A stretch of DNA of 64,000 bases from an uncultured Spirochaetales bacterium. Lineage in GTDB: Bacteria; Spirochaetota; Spirochaetia; Sphaerochaetales; Sphaerochaetaceae. Within the stretch, counting starts at the first letter, position 1. Each line of letters opens with the position of its first letter. The position numbers and the translations under genes are program-made. Below are positions 52,219 through 59,185 of this stretch, piece after piece. The stretch covers positions 1 to 64,000 of the forward strand of contig CASDZV010000025.1 in NCBI GenBank assembly GCA_949285905.1. Reading direction: 5' to 3'. The notes beneath the pieces are model-generated. The model did no database searches. It was given only the letters and a program-made list of their open reading frames with translations, and was not told the DNA's origin.

Positions 52219-52587
52219 TTAGGCAATACTGCCACTGGCTCTTCTCTCGTTTCCTTTTTTCGTAACTACATATTCAGTCGGAAGACCAAGTATCTGTTCC
52301 ACCATGAATAGCTGTGTCTCGGTAGCAGTGTATTCACATCTATTGGCAATTTTCTCTGTTCTTTCTGAGTAAAAAGCTTTCTCAGATATCCCGGTAAGAA
52401 GAGACTCGATAGTCTTTCTGGTAGCCTTGGAAAGACGAAGCAGATCCTCAGGTTTTGGCATGAACCCTCTTGATCTCTGCTGTGTGAGCCTGTGGTAATC
52501 TATGCCGCTAGCCTTAGCTAACTCACCTAGAGACCTGTAAGGATTGATCTGATCAATATTGTTCCAGAATTCCTGTACCGTAAACAT
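52219..52587 (-). CDS. Phage repressor-like helix-turn-helix protein
   Basis: 122 aa starting MFTVQEFW. Residues about 15-65 form a lambda-repressor-type HTH (YRSLGELAKASGIDYHRLTQ, KPEDLLRLSKATRKTIESLL); the C-terminal part is short and no LexA-type protease domain is present. It probably binds between itself and the divergent early gene to keep the phage silent. A TATACT box lies exactly 6 nt before the ATG at 52587, so the mRNA should be leaderless, as known for lambda cI from PRM. Confidence 0.8.
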   Translation of the reverse strand: MFTVQEFWNNIDQINPYRSLGELAKASGIDYHRLTQQRSRGFMPKPEDLLRLSKATRKTIESLLTGISEKAFYSERTEKIANRCEYTATETQLFMVEQILGLPTEYVVTKKGNERRASGSIA

Positions 52588-52593
52588 GAGCAA

Positions 52594-52599
52594 AGTATA
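52594..52599 (-). promoter_or_regulatory. -10 box of the repressor gene, leaderless arrangement
   Basis: TATACT on the minus strand, then TTGCTC and the ATG at 52587. The -35 is weak (TACTAT at 17 nt), as in maintenance promoters that need activation. A small palindrome AGTA-CAAA-TACT (52619-52630) just upstream is a candidate operator. Confidence 0.5.
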
Positions 52600-52641
52600 A
52601 CTGCATTTAGAAAATGATAGTACAAATACTTAAAAAATACC

Positions 52642-52670
52642 TTGACTTTTACTACTACTACTACTACTAT
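52642..52670 (+). promoter_or_regulatory. Early lytic promoter with repeat-built spacer and -10
   Basis: TTGACT (52642-52647), 17-nt spacer, TACTAT (52665-52670). The spacer from 52651 and most of the -10 are made of ACT repeats. It drives the plus-strand early genes starting at 52720 and faces away from the repressor gene. Confidence 0.65.
52651..52668 (+). repeat. ACT trinucleotide repeat, six units, in the early promoter
   Basis: Six perfect ACT units followed by AT. Because they lie between the -35 and -10 boxes and form part of the -10, loss or gain of a unit would change the spacing by 3 nt. A complementary TTTAGTAGT sits just downstream (52680-52688). Confidence 0.85.
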
Positions 52671-52719
52671 CAGGCTATCGTTTAGTAGTTCTACATAAAA
52701 GCGAGGTATTTGAATAACC

Positions 52720-52938
52720 ATGAAGGATGCATTGATGCTTGCTGTTCAGATCACACCTGAAGAAAGAGCTTCATCTAAGGAGATAGCCAGAAAGATGGGT
52801 ATGACTTATGCAGGTTGGCTAGGATTACTCGTTAAACGCGAACTAAGGAATTCAGATTCCGCCTCCAAGGAATCCGTATCTTCCGGCACCCAGTTTGGCC
52901 ACTGTGCCGGCGATATCAGGGACAGCGCACTGCTCTGA
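52720..52938 (+). CDS. Small early phage protein, unknown function
   Basis: 72 aa (67 if the second ATG at 52735 is used, which has AAGGA 7 nt upstream). ITPEERASSKEIARKMGMTY then AGWLGLLVKREL looks like a ribbon-helix-helix or small HTH, so it may be a Cro-like or early regulatory protein; this is a weak guess. First gene after the early promoter. The 3' end holds a 7-bp inverted repeat CCGGCAC/GTGCCGG around 52883-52910. Confidence 0.55.
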   Translation: MKDALMLAVQITPEERASSKEIARKMGMTYAGWLGLLVKRELRNSDSASKESVSSGTQFGHCAGDIRDSALL

Positions 52939-53002
52939 TCAGCGCTCTTCTGGAGGCTGGCCACCTCTGTCCCGAAACGGCCGCTTTTTAGGAGGAACAG
53001 AC

Positions 53003-53341
53003 ATGCAGATAGAAGTACATGACGAAGAACTGATGAAAGAAATCCAGCTGATTAAGGATTCTTTCCGTCTGCTTGTTATCACCGAAGGCAAGCCTGTCGC
53101 CACTATCAAGCATATTGCGAAGATGGAAGGCTGTGCCGAATCCCAGCTCAGGCGCGGTGGCCGCGAGCGGTATCTCCTACCCCGGTTCGGTGAATCAGGA
53201 TATCCGACAGGTACATGCAGATGGGATATGAACGAGTATCTCGAATGGCGGGCTATACCGAAGGAAGAGAGATACAGGATGTGGCAGGAGCATCTCAGAA
53301 ATGAAGCCAGACGCTGTATAGGAAAACAGCGCAGGCAATAG
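53003..53341 (+). CDS. Phage helix-turn-helix DNA-binding protein (excisionase-like)
   Basis: 112 aa. The middle, ATIKHIAKMEGCAESQLRRG followed by YPTGTCRWDMNEYLEWRAIP, resembles a winged-helix excisionase or MerR-type first helix pair plus wing. GGAGG lies 7 nt before the ATG at 53003; the longer frame upstream has no ribosome site. It may be an excisionase or early regulator. No integrase is seen nearby to settle it. Confidence 0.6.
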   Translation: MQIEVHDEELMKEIQLIKDSFRLLVITEGKPVATIKHIAKMEGCAESQLRRGGRERYLLPRFGESGYPTGTCRWDMNEYLEWRAIPKEERYRMWQEHLRNEARRCIGKQRRQ

Positions 53342-53344
53342 AGG

Positions 53345-53455
53345 ATGTCGAGCCGGACTGAAAGGCTAGAGCAGGAAATAGCACAGCTCCTGCTGGAAAC
53401 AGGAGCTGTCTACTTGGAGGGTGCTATACCCCTCATCAAAACGATTTTCAACTGA
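53345..53455 (+). CDS. Tiny early phage protein
   Basis: 36 aa: MSSRTERLEQEIAQLLLETG at the start, an amphipathic helix, ending LIKTIFN. It starts 4 nt after the previous stop with AGG-rich sequence upstream. No family recognised. It is listed because it fills the gap in the tightly packed early operon and has a sensible start and stop. Confidence 0.4.
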   Translation: MSSRTERLEQEIAQLLLETGAVYLEGAIPLIKTIFN

Positions 53456-53475
53456 AGTATAGCAAAGGAGAAAAG

Positions 53476-53646
53476 ATGGAGGCAAGGATACCAGAGCTTA
53501 TTTCATTCATGCTTATTGCATTGTCACTCTCCGCTGCAATGTTCGTTCTACCACGCATTGAGAGAAAGCTTGAAAAGGAGAGGCTGCGGAACTGGACGAT
53601 TATTGACCGGGAGTTTATCGATTTTCAGGAGGACTGCAATGGCTGA
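53476..53646 (+). CDS. Small single-pass membrane protein of the early operon
   Basis: 56 aa. One transmembrane segment (about residues 7-25, ELISFMLIALSLSAAMFVLP) followed by a charged cytoplasmic tail (RIERKLEKERLRNW). AAAGGAG lies 7 nt before the ATG, and the stop overlaps the YqaJ gene by 8 bases. Unknown function. Confidence 0.6.
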   Translation: MEARIPELISFMLIALSLSAAMFVLPRIERKLEKERLRNWTIIDREFIDFQEDCNG

Positions 53647-54355
53647 GGCATTTGTACGTATGTCCTTCGATAGCCGTGAGGACTGGCTTCTGGAAAGAAA
53701 CAGGCATCTTCAGGCAAGCGACAGTGCTTCTGTCGATGGATCATCTCCATGGAAGAGTGCAGCAGAGCTCTATGATGAGAAGACTGGAATATTCCCGGCT
53801 GAGGATATCTCAGGAAAGCCATATGTCCAGTACGGGATAAAGATGGAACCGGTAGCCCGTGAGGCGTTCATGCTGGATGTCCCTTATTTCTCCATTGAGT
53901 ACCATCAGTATGACATTCTTGTCTCAAAGGCTCGTCCCTTTATGGGAGCAACGCTTGATGGCGAGCTTACTGTCACAAGCTCTATGAATCCCTGGGGATT
54001 CCCTGTCGCTGCCAGAGGTATATATGAGGGTAAGACCGGAGGCTGGACTAAGCAGCAGCATCTTTATTCATGGGATGGCACCGAGAATTATATTCCTCCT
54101 CATTATTACGTCCAGGGACTTCACCAGCTATCTGTTACAGGCTGGGATTTCGTCATATTCGCCGCGCGGCTCAAAAGAGAGCCATTCAGGGATGAAGACC
54201 AGGGCTTCCCGGAAATAAGGACTTTCTACCGGATAGTCGACCGCAGATCCAGAGCAGTCCAGGAAGATATCAGGCTTCTCGAAGAGGAAGAGGAGACGTT
54301 CTGGAATAAATGCATTCTCGCAAGAAAAAGGCCACCAAGGAGGGTTGCTATATGA
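53639..54355 (+). CDS. YqaJ/lambda exonuclease-family recombination nuclease
   Basis: 238 aa. Motifs in order are LQASDSASVDGSSPWKSAAE (substrate and phosphate contacts), YGIKMEPVAREAF (Glu), FMGATLDGELT (Asp), RGIYEGKTGG (Glu-x-Lys) and HYYVQGLHQLSVTGWDFVIF. This is the PD-(D/E)XK fold of viral recombinases. It resects double-stranded DNA ends 5'-3' to give single strands for annealing. ATG 53639 is the start; upstream frame is noise. It overlaps the DUF1351 gene (ATGA), and the likely annealing protein follows two genes later. Confidence 0.88.
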   Translation: MAEAFVRMSFDSREDWLLERNRHLQASDSASVDGSSPWKSAAELYDEKTGIFPAEDISGKPYVQYGIKMEPVAREAFMLDVPYFSIEYHQYDILVSKARPFMGATLDGELTVTSSMNPWGFPVAARGIYEGKTGGWTKQQHLYSWDGTENYIPPHYYVQGLHQLSVTGWDFVIFAARLKREPFRDEDQGFPEIRTFYRIVDRRSRAVQEDIRLLEEEEETFWNKCILARKRPPRRVAI

Positions 54356-55281
54356 GTGATCAGTTTGATTTAGTCGTAAAGCCTGCAGCAGGCAGCATAG
54401 CTTCGAATATCGCAGATCTTGAAGCATGGGTGAATGCAGTAACCGAGCCATATATCGGACAGGTTGTCACAGATGACCAGGTGAAGTTCGCAAAGAAGGA
54501 CCTTGCTTCTCTCAGAAAGCTCAAGTCTGCACTGGAGGATGAGAGAAAGAAAGCCAAGGCTATCATCATGGAGCCGTACACTCAGTTCGAGTCAATGTAC
54601 AAGACAGCAGTTGCTTCTCTTGATGAAGCCATAGCGGGCATCGATAGACAAATCAAGGAAATCGAAGCTGCAGCCAAGCAGAAGCGCGAGGAAGAAATTA
54701 TTTCATTCATCAAGCAGTCTGCCCAGGATATCGGTGGGAACAAGATGGGGAAGGTCTTCTGGCGCGATGATGTTATGGCATGGTTCGTGAAGCCGGCATG
54801 GTTCCTCGTTTCTACAAGCCGTGTGAAGACAGAGCAGGAGATAAGAGAAGGTATCGTGGCAGTGTCACGCGATATAGGGGCAATCGAAACAGCTGCAGGA
54901 GATGATATTGCACCATGCCTTGACGAGTATTATTGCACTGGCTCTCTTGCCTCCGCTCTTCAGAAGAAGAAGGCTCTCGAGGATATCAGAGCCCAGAAGG
55001 CAAAGGAAGCAGAAGAAGCAGCGAGGATTGAGGCTGCACCTTCTGATAGTCCTACTGCTCCGGAACCAGAGTATCATAAACCGTCAGATATTCCGTATGT
55101 GATGCCTGTGGCTGAACGTATTTTCTTTGATATCCCGATTGAGCCGGAAGACAAGGCACAGAAAGAGCTTATGCACATTCCTGCAGTCCTGGTATTCCCT
55201 AGGTACAAGATGCATTTACTGAAAGAAATAATGTCCAAACTTGGAATAAAGATTATGAAACCGTCAAAGGAGGCATGCTGA
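54352..55281 (+). CDS. DUF1351 phage protein
   Basis: 309 aa. A helical N-terminal part with FAKKDLASLRKLKSALEDER, then KAKAIIMEPYTQFESMYKTA, is the DUF1351 signature, followed by coiled coil (about 95-130) and a C-terminal extension of about 60 residues with a Pro/Glu-rich linker. DUF1351 genes lie next to recombination nucleases in many phages of Firmicutes and spirochaetes; the biochemical role is not known. Coupled to YqaJ by overlap. Confidence 0.8.
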   Translation: MSDQFDLVVKPAAGSIASNIADLEAWVNAVTEPYIGQVVTDDQVKFAKKDLASLRKLKSALEDERKKAKAIIMEPYTQFESMYKTAVASLDEAIAGIDRQIKEIEAAAKQKREEEIISFIKQSAQDIGGNKMGKVFWRDDVMAWFVKPAWFLVSTSRVKTEQEIREGIVAVSRDIGAIETAAGDDIAPCLDEYYCTGSLASALQKKKALEDIRAQKAKEAEEAARIEAAPSDSPTAPEPEYHKPSDIPYVMPVAERIFFDIPIEPEDKAQKELMHIPAVLVFPRYKMHLLKEIMSKLGIKIMKPSKEAC

Positions 55282-55282
55282 G

Positions 55283-55618
55283 ATGTTCAGGATTGGCAAT
55301 ATGTTCGAGGCAGGGAAGAGTGATATCCCAAAAGGATGCTTGTATGCAGTCGATATCGGCGGAGCGATAAGGCTCGAAGCCAACTGCAAGAATGCAATGA
55401 TGATTGCTGCGGCGATAGCTATCCTCTCAAGGCTGGATGACGACGATTTCCAAGACTTCTTGGAAGGCTGGAATGACTTTGTTGAGAGCAATCGCATTGA
55501 CTGTAGATGTCTCGCACAAGAGGACGGGGAAGCCCTTCGCAAAGAGAACAAAGCGTTAAGAACCGAGAATGCAAATCTTCGTTTTGCACTTTCGGAAATC
55601 AAAAAGGAGGAGAAATAG
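55283..55618 (+). CDS. Hypothetical phage protein with C-terminal coiled coil
   Basis: 111 aa. N-terminal IGNMFEAGKSDIPKGCLYAV, an alanine-rich helix (MMIAAAIAILSRLDDDDFQD), and a heptad region at the end (ALRKENKALRTENANLRFAL). No family recognised. One nucleotide from the previous stop, with GGAGG upstream. Its 3' end supplies the ribosome site of the next gene. Confidence 0.65.
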   Translation: MFRIGNMFEAGKSDIPKGCLYAVDIGGAIRLEANCKNAMMIAAAIAILSRLDDDDFQDFLEGWNDFVESNRIDCRCLAQEDGEALRKENKALRTENANLRFALSEIKKEEK

Positions 55619-55619
55619 A

Positions 55620-56705
55620 ATGGCATACGATCCAGATTCAAGACCGGTATCAAAGCTCAATAATGGAGTAGCTGTTCAGCAGCCAGAGCCGGCACAGATT
55701 ATTCCTGGTTTCGGAGGTATGTCTCCTGCCGTAGCCAGGGAAGTAGCTACGATACAGGGCCAGATCATGCTTGCAAAGATGTTCCCCCGTGATATGGCTG
55801 AGGTGACGAGGAAGGTGGAGGCGGCATGCTCCCGGAAGCAGCTTGCAACCCACGCACTCTATCAGTATGCCCGCGGCGGCACGGATATCTCAGGTCCGTC
55901 CATCAGGCTTGCAGAGGCGCTCATCAATTCATACGGCAACGCAAAGTCGGGATTCGAGGTCATCGATTCGAATTCTGACTTCTCCCGCGTCAGGGCATAT
56001 GCGTATGACATGGAGACAAACACAATTCAGGAACGCACATTTGATGTAGAGCATGTGAGGCAGACGAAGACCGGCAGGACAAGACTCACAGATCCAAGGG
56101 ATATCTATGAGACCATTGCCAACAACGCTTCCCGTCGTGAGAGAGCGTGCATCCTTGCGCTCATCCCTGGTGATCTTGTTGAGTTCGCTGTTAAGACCTG
56201 CAGAGAGACTCTTGAGAAGAACGTGAATATCACGCCGAAGAGAATAGAGGAACTTGTGCAGTCATTCTCGAAGTATGGCGTGAGCAGGGTAATGATAGAA
56301 GCCAGGATACAGCGTCATATGAATGCCATCACAGCGACGCAGTTCATTGATCTCATGAATATAGGTACATCTCTGAGAGATGGTATTGCTAAGGTTGAGG
56401 ACTTCTTCGACCGTGATGCAAAGCCTATCGGGGAGAATGCTGTAGCTGAGAAACCTGTAGTGGAAGTCAACAAGAAGACTGCAGCAAAGAAGAGCGCTGC
56501 GGAAGTGCAGCAGGCTAAGAAACCTGAAGAAGCTCAGGTACCAGAGAAGAAAGAAGCAGAGATAGCAGTCCCGGATGTTCCAGACAGCGTATGGGACGGA
56601 GAGCCGAACGTGAACGATGAGGGGGAAATAATCGAGAGCTCTCAGCGTGGTCCTGAATCGTTCTCTGACGATGATGATATGGAGGATTTCTTTGACCATG
56701 ACTAG
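55620..56705 (+). CDS. Probable phage single-strand annealing recombinase
   Basis: 361 aa. Residues about 30-230 form the conserved core: VEAACSRKQLATHALYQYAR, then GGTDISGPSIRLAEALINSY, RVRAYAYDMETNTIQERTF and IANNASRRERACILALIPGD. The C-terminal 100 residues are a low-complexity Lys/Glu/Ala/Val tail ending in an acidic patch (DDDDMEDFFDHD), as in single-strand binding partners. Its place behind YqaJ and before RusA is where RecT, Erf or Sak-type proteins sit; I cannot assign it to one of those with certainty. GGAGGAG lies upstream of the ATG. Confidence 0.65.
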   Translation: MAYDPDSRPVSKLNNGVAVQQPEPAQIIPGFGGMSPAVAREVATIQGQIMLAKMFPRDMAEVTRKVEAACSRKQLATHALYQYARGGTDISGPSIRLAEALINSYGNAKSGFEVIDSNSDFSRVRAYAYDMETNTIQERTFDVEHVRQTKTGRTRLTDPRDIYETIANNASRRERACILALIPGDLVEFAVKTCRETLEKNVNITPKRIEELVQSFSKYGVSRVMIEARIQRHMNAITATQFIDLMNIGTSLRDGIAKVEDFFDRDAKPIGENAVAEKPVVEVNKKTAAKKSAAEVQQAKKPEEAQVPEKKEAEIAVPDVPDSVWDGEPNVNDEGEIIESSQRGPESFSDDDDMEDFFDHD

Positions 56706-57153
56706 AAGTTTTTCTTTCATTGTCCCCGGCGAGGTCCGAGGACAGGGACGACCAAGGACAACGATAAGAGGGGGATATGCTTCCATTTACGACAGCCCTG
56801 AGGACAAGGCAAACAAGCATAACATACAGCTCTATGCTTCAGAAGCAATGAGAGCTGCAATGGATGATTCTCTTATTGATTCTTCTCTTAAAGGAATATC
56901 GGTTGCTATTGATTGCTATGTAAAAGTACCGGAATCGATGTCTAAGAAGAAAAAAGAGATGGCCTACAGAGGAGAGATTCTTCCTCTCCGCAAGCCTGAC
57001 CTAGATAACGTCATGAAAGCTGTTCTCGACGCATGCAATGGCGTTGTGTGGAGAGATGACAAGGAAGTGACCAAAGCACAGATCTGCCGCTATTACAGCG
57101 ATATGCCGAAGCTTGTAGTGAGAGTCTCATGGGAAGAGGAGGCAGGGCAATGA
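56698..57153 (+). CDS. RusA family Holliday junction resolvase
   Basis: 151 aa. FIVPGEVRGQGRPRTTIRGG opens the RusA fold; PLRKPDLDNVMKAVLDACNG holds the catalytic aspartates (KPDxDN), and VVWRDDKEVTKAQICRYY the third. It cleaves four-way DNA junctions made by phage recombination. It overlaps the previous gene by 8 bases and the next by 4 (ATGA). Confidence 0.9.
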   Translation: MTRSFSFIVPGEVRGQGRPRTTIRGGYASIYDSPEDKANKHNIQLYASEAMRAAMDDSLIDSSLKGISVAIDCYVKVPESMSKKKKEMAYRGEILPLRKPDLDNVMKAVLDACNGVVWRDDKEVTKAQICRYYSDMPKLVVRVSWEEEAGQ

Positions 57154-57782
57154 TCCTATTCGCTGGCAATAAAGCATGGAAACCAGTCACAGCTGACGCA
57201 TATCCGGGGAAAAAGAAAGCAGAGCAGTACAGGGAAGATATCCGGAAGCTCTTCGGTTTTGACGGTGTGTATATCCTGGATACTGAGACGACAGGACTCC
57301 AGGGAGATGTGAGAGTGATTGAGCTCTCTATCATAGACCTTGATGGGAATATCGTATTCCATTCCCTTTTCAATCCGGGAATGCCTCTTCCAGAGAAGAT
57401 ACCAGAACTCACAGGGATAACAGACGAGATGCTTGAGACTGCTCCTTTCTTCTTTCAGAAGGTGACAGAGATAGTAAATATCCTCAGCGGGAAGCAGGTC
57501 ATCGCATGGAATGCTCCGTTTGACCGCCAGTGGCTCACTAACGAGCTTCTGATGGCAAGCCAGGGTCCTGCAGCGGCAAGCATATGCTGGTTCGATGCCA
57601 TGGAGCTCTCGGCTTTTGCTTCCGGGAGATTCAGGAAATGGTACAAGCTCATCGAGGCAAAGAAGGACCATGGGATAGGGGACAGCCAGGAGCATAGATC
57701 TACTGCTGACTGCCTCGACACTCTTGCGGTGCTCAGGAGAATTGCAGGAATTGATGATCAGCAGGTATCAGAGGAGACATGA
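57150..57782 (+). CDS. Phage DnaQ-like 3'-5' exonuclease (DEDDh)
   Basis: 210 aa. Motifs are YILDTETTGL (DxE), PELTGITDEML, AWNAPFDRQWL and HRSTADCLDTLAVL (H, D). It is a proofreading-like nuclease in the recombination/replication block and may trim recombination ends. It is unrelated in detail to the chromosomal DnaQ-like gene at 8732. It overlaps both neighbours by four bases. Confidence 0.87.
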   Translation: MILFAGNKAWKPVTADAYPGKKKAEQYREDIRKLFGFDGVYILDTETTGLQGDVRVIELSIIDLDGNIVFHSLFNPGMPLPEKIPELTGITDEMLETAPFFFQKVTEIVNILSGKQVIAWNAPFDRQWLTNELLMASQGPAAASICWFDAMELSAFASGRFRKWYKLIEAKKDHGIGDSQEHRSTADCLDTLAVLRRIAGIDDQQVSEET

Positions 57783-58030
57783 TCCGTATGACAACTGATG
57801 GTCGCTTCTGCCTTGCTTCGTATGATGACTTTACTGATTCAAGGCACTTTGCGAAAGCTGCGATGAAGAAGGCAAAAACGACAGAGCCACCAGCTGATAT
57901 CTATCTGGCAGATGTGACAATCAGCCCGATGGGAGCCGTGAGATTCTACAGTACGGTCTACCATCCGGAGAAGCCAGAAGGATGTGAGCGGATGTGGATT
58001 GCTGATTTCGGAGAAGGAGAAACATGCTGA
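57779..58030 (+). CDS. Hypothetical early phage protein
   Basis: 83 aa, soluble. It starts MIRMTTDGRFCLASYDDFTD and ends in an acidic patch (DFGEGETC). No family recognised. ATGA overlap with the exonuclease gene and a 7-base overlap with the next gene support it as real. Confidence 0.6.
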   Translation: MIRMTTDGRFCLASYDDFTDSRHFAKAAMKKAKTTEPPADIYLADVTISPMGAVRFYSTVYHPEKPEGCERMWIADFGEGETC

Positions 58031-58332
58031 AGATTAAATTCTCGCATAACTATGAGAAGCTCCGCGAAGCAGGTCGCAGAGCAATCCTGATAGCGGCTAT
58101 CCCGTATCGCATAGACGACTCCACGCCGAAGGAGTTTCTCAGGTATGACACCCAGTATGCGATAGGATACTACCAGCTCAACCCTGGGGATTATGTCCTG
58201 CTGCTCTTTTTAGGAGATTTTGGATTGTTTACCACCATCCGTCCACGCAAAGGCAGATACGGCGACAAGCTGGAGTATTACACGGCCCATATCGGGGAAG
58301 AATTTGAGATTGTTATCAAGGAGGAAGAATGA
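58024..58332 (+). CDS. Hypothetical early phage protein
   Basis: 102 aa. A beta-rich middle (YQLNPGDYVLLLFLGDFGLF) and an acidic end (FEIVIKEEE). It has GGAGAAG before the ATG. It ends 3 bases before the convergent higA gene. No family recognised. Confidence 0.6.
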   Translation: MLKIKFSHNYEKLREAGRRAILIAAIPYRIDDSTPKEFLRYDTQYAIGYYQLNPGDYVLLLFLGDFGLFTTIRPRKGRYGDKLEYYTAHIGEEFEIVIKEEE

Positions 58333-58334
58333 CC

Positions 58335-58637
58335 CTATACCCATTTGTAAACAGGCAGGTTCTTGGTCTCAGAGATAAACTGTTCTTCCTTGTTGCGTCT
58401 GGAGAAATCAGCCTGGACTCTGACAAAGAAGTTCGGGCTCATGCCGAAATATCTTGCGAGTCTCCAGCATACGTCGTCGCTCATCTTGTTCTTGCCCTGG
58501 AGGATCTTGCTGAGAGCGGTAGCGGATATGCCGAGGTCCTTGGCAAGCCTGTAAGCAGAGAGATTGAGAGGTTCAATCCATTCCTCGTTGAGGTAATCAC
58601 CGAATGTCCCGAGATCTATCTTGTAAGTATCGTTCAT
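58335..58637 (-). CDS. higA: HigA-type antitoxin
   Basis: 100 aa. Residues about 25-80 are an XRE helix-turn-helix with YRLAKDLGISATALSKILQG and LARYFGMSPNFFVRVQADF, the HigA/VapI pattern. It neutralises the HigB toxin and represses the pair. It follows higB by 12 nt, the normal higBA order (toxin first). Antisense to the phage early operon. Confidence 0.88.
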   Translation of the reverse strand: MNDTYKIDLGTFGDYLNEEWIEPLNLSAYRLAKDLGISATALSKILQGKNKMSDDVCWRLARYFGMSPNFFVRVQADFSRRNKEEQFISETKNLPVYKWV

Positions 58638-58649
58638 ATGTTCACCTCC

Positions 58650-58931
58650 TCAATGGTAGTCAACGATTTCGACATCGTAGGCATTGCCGTCCTTCCAGGA
58701 GAAACAGATACGGAACTGATCGTTGATTCTTATCGAGAATTGTCCATTCCTGTTTCCCTTCAGCTGTTCAAGCCTGTTGCTTGGCGGGATTCTCAGGTCA
58801 GAAAGCGTTTCTGCCTCGTTGATGGCAATGAGCTTGTGCAAAGCTCTTCTTGCTATGTCAGAAGGCAACCGTCGAGGGGCATACCCCTGATAAACCAACT
58901 CGCTTTCCTTGTCTTTGAACGTTCGTATCAT
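58650..58931 (-). CDS. higB: HigB-type mRNA interferase toxin
   Basis: 93 aa RelE-superfamily toxin: MIRTFKDKESELVYQGYAPR, then RALHKLIAINEAETLSDLRI, PPSNRLEQLKGNRNGQFSIR and INDQFRICFSWKDGNAYDVE. This is the full-length HigB pattern. It cuts ribosome-bound mRNA when HigA is lost. Together with higA it may stabilise the prophage or act in abortive infection. It has its own promoter with an internal palindrome. Confidence 0.9.
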   Translation of the reverse strand: MIRTFKDKESELVYQGYAPRRLPSDIARRALHKLIAINEAETLSDLRIPPSNRLEQLKGNRNGQFSIRINDQFRICFSWKDGNAYDVEIVDYH

Positions 58932-58946
58932 TTTCTACCTAACAGG

Positions 58947-58975
58947 ATATTAAACCATTGGTTGAATATCGTCAA
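58947..58975 (-). promoter_or_regulatory. higBA promoter with operator palindrome in the spacer
   Basis: On the minus strand TTGACG (58975-58970), a 17-nt spacer, TAATAT (58952-58947). The spacer holds AACCA-A-TGGTT (58963-58953), a perfect inverted repeat around one base, a likely HigA binding site. Confidence 0.65.
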
Positions 58976-58999
58976 TGAATCTTTCAAGGAGGCATCGTG

Positions 59000-59185
59000 A
59001 TGGTGTTTGAATTCAAAGAACCGACGCGTTGCACAAGTTGTCGTCATGTAATCTCATCGGTTCTCTACAAGGATGTACACAGAATCACCTGTGCATTCAG
59101 GGAAGAGCAGATAGGACATGCGCGTGTCCCATCATGGTGCCCGAAGTATGCGTATCTCCACGACGGGAAGAAGGATGGCGATTGA
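59000..59185 (+). CDS. Small cysteine-rich phage protein
   Basis: 61 aa. CTSCRHVISS, ITCAFREEQIG and PSWCPKYAYL place four cysteines (CxxC, C, C) that could form a zinc site. GGAGG lies 7 nt before ATG 59000. The stop overlaps the next start (TGATG). Unknown function. Confidence 0.6.
   Translation: MVFEFKEPTRCTSCRHVISSVLYKDVHRITCAFREEQIGHARVPSWCPKYAYLHDGKKDGD

Noticed and set aside
58329-59000. Plus-strand open frame of 223 codons over the higBA region
   Set aside because: The minus strand encodes complete HigA and HigB with promoter and operator; the plus frame has no family resemblance.
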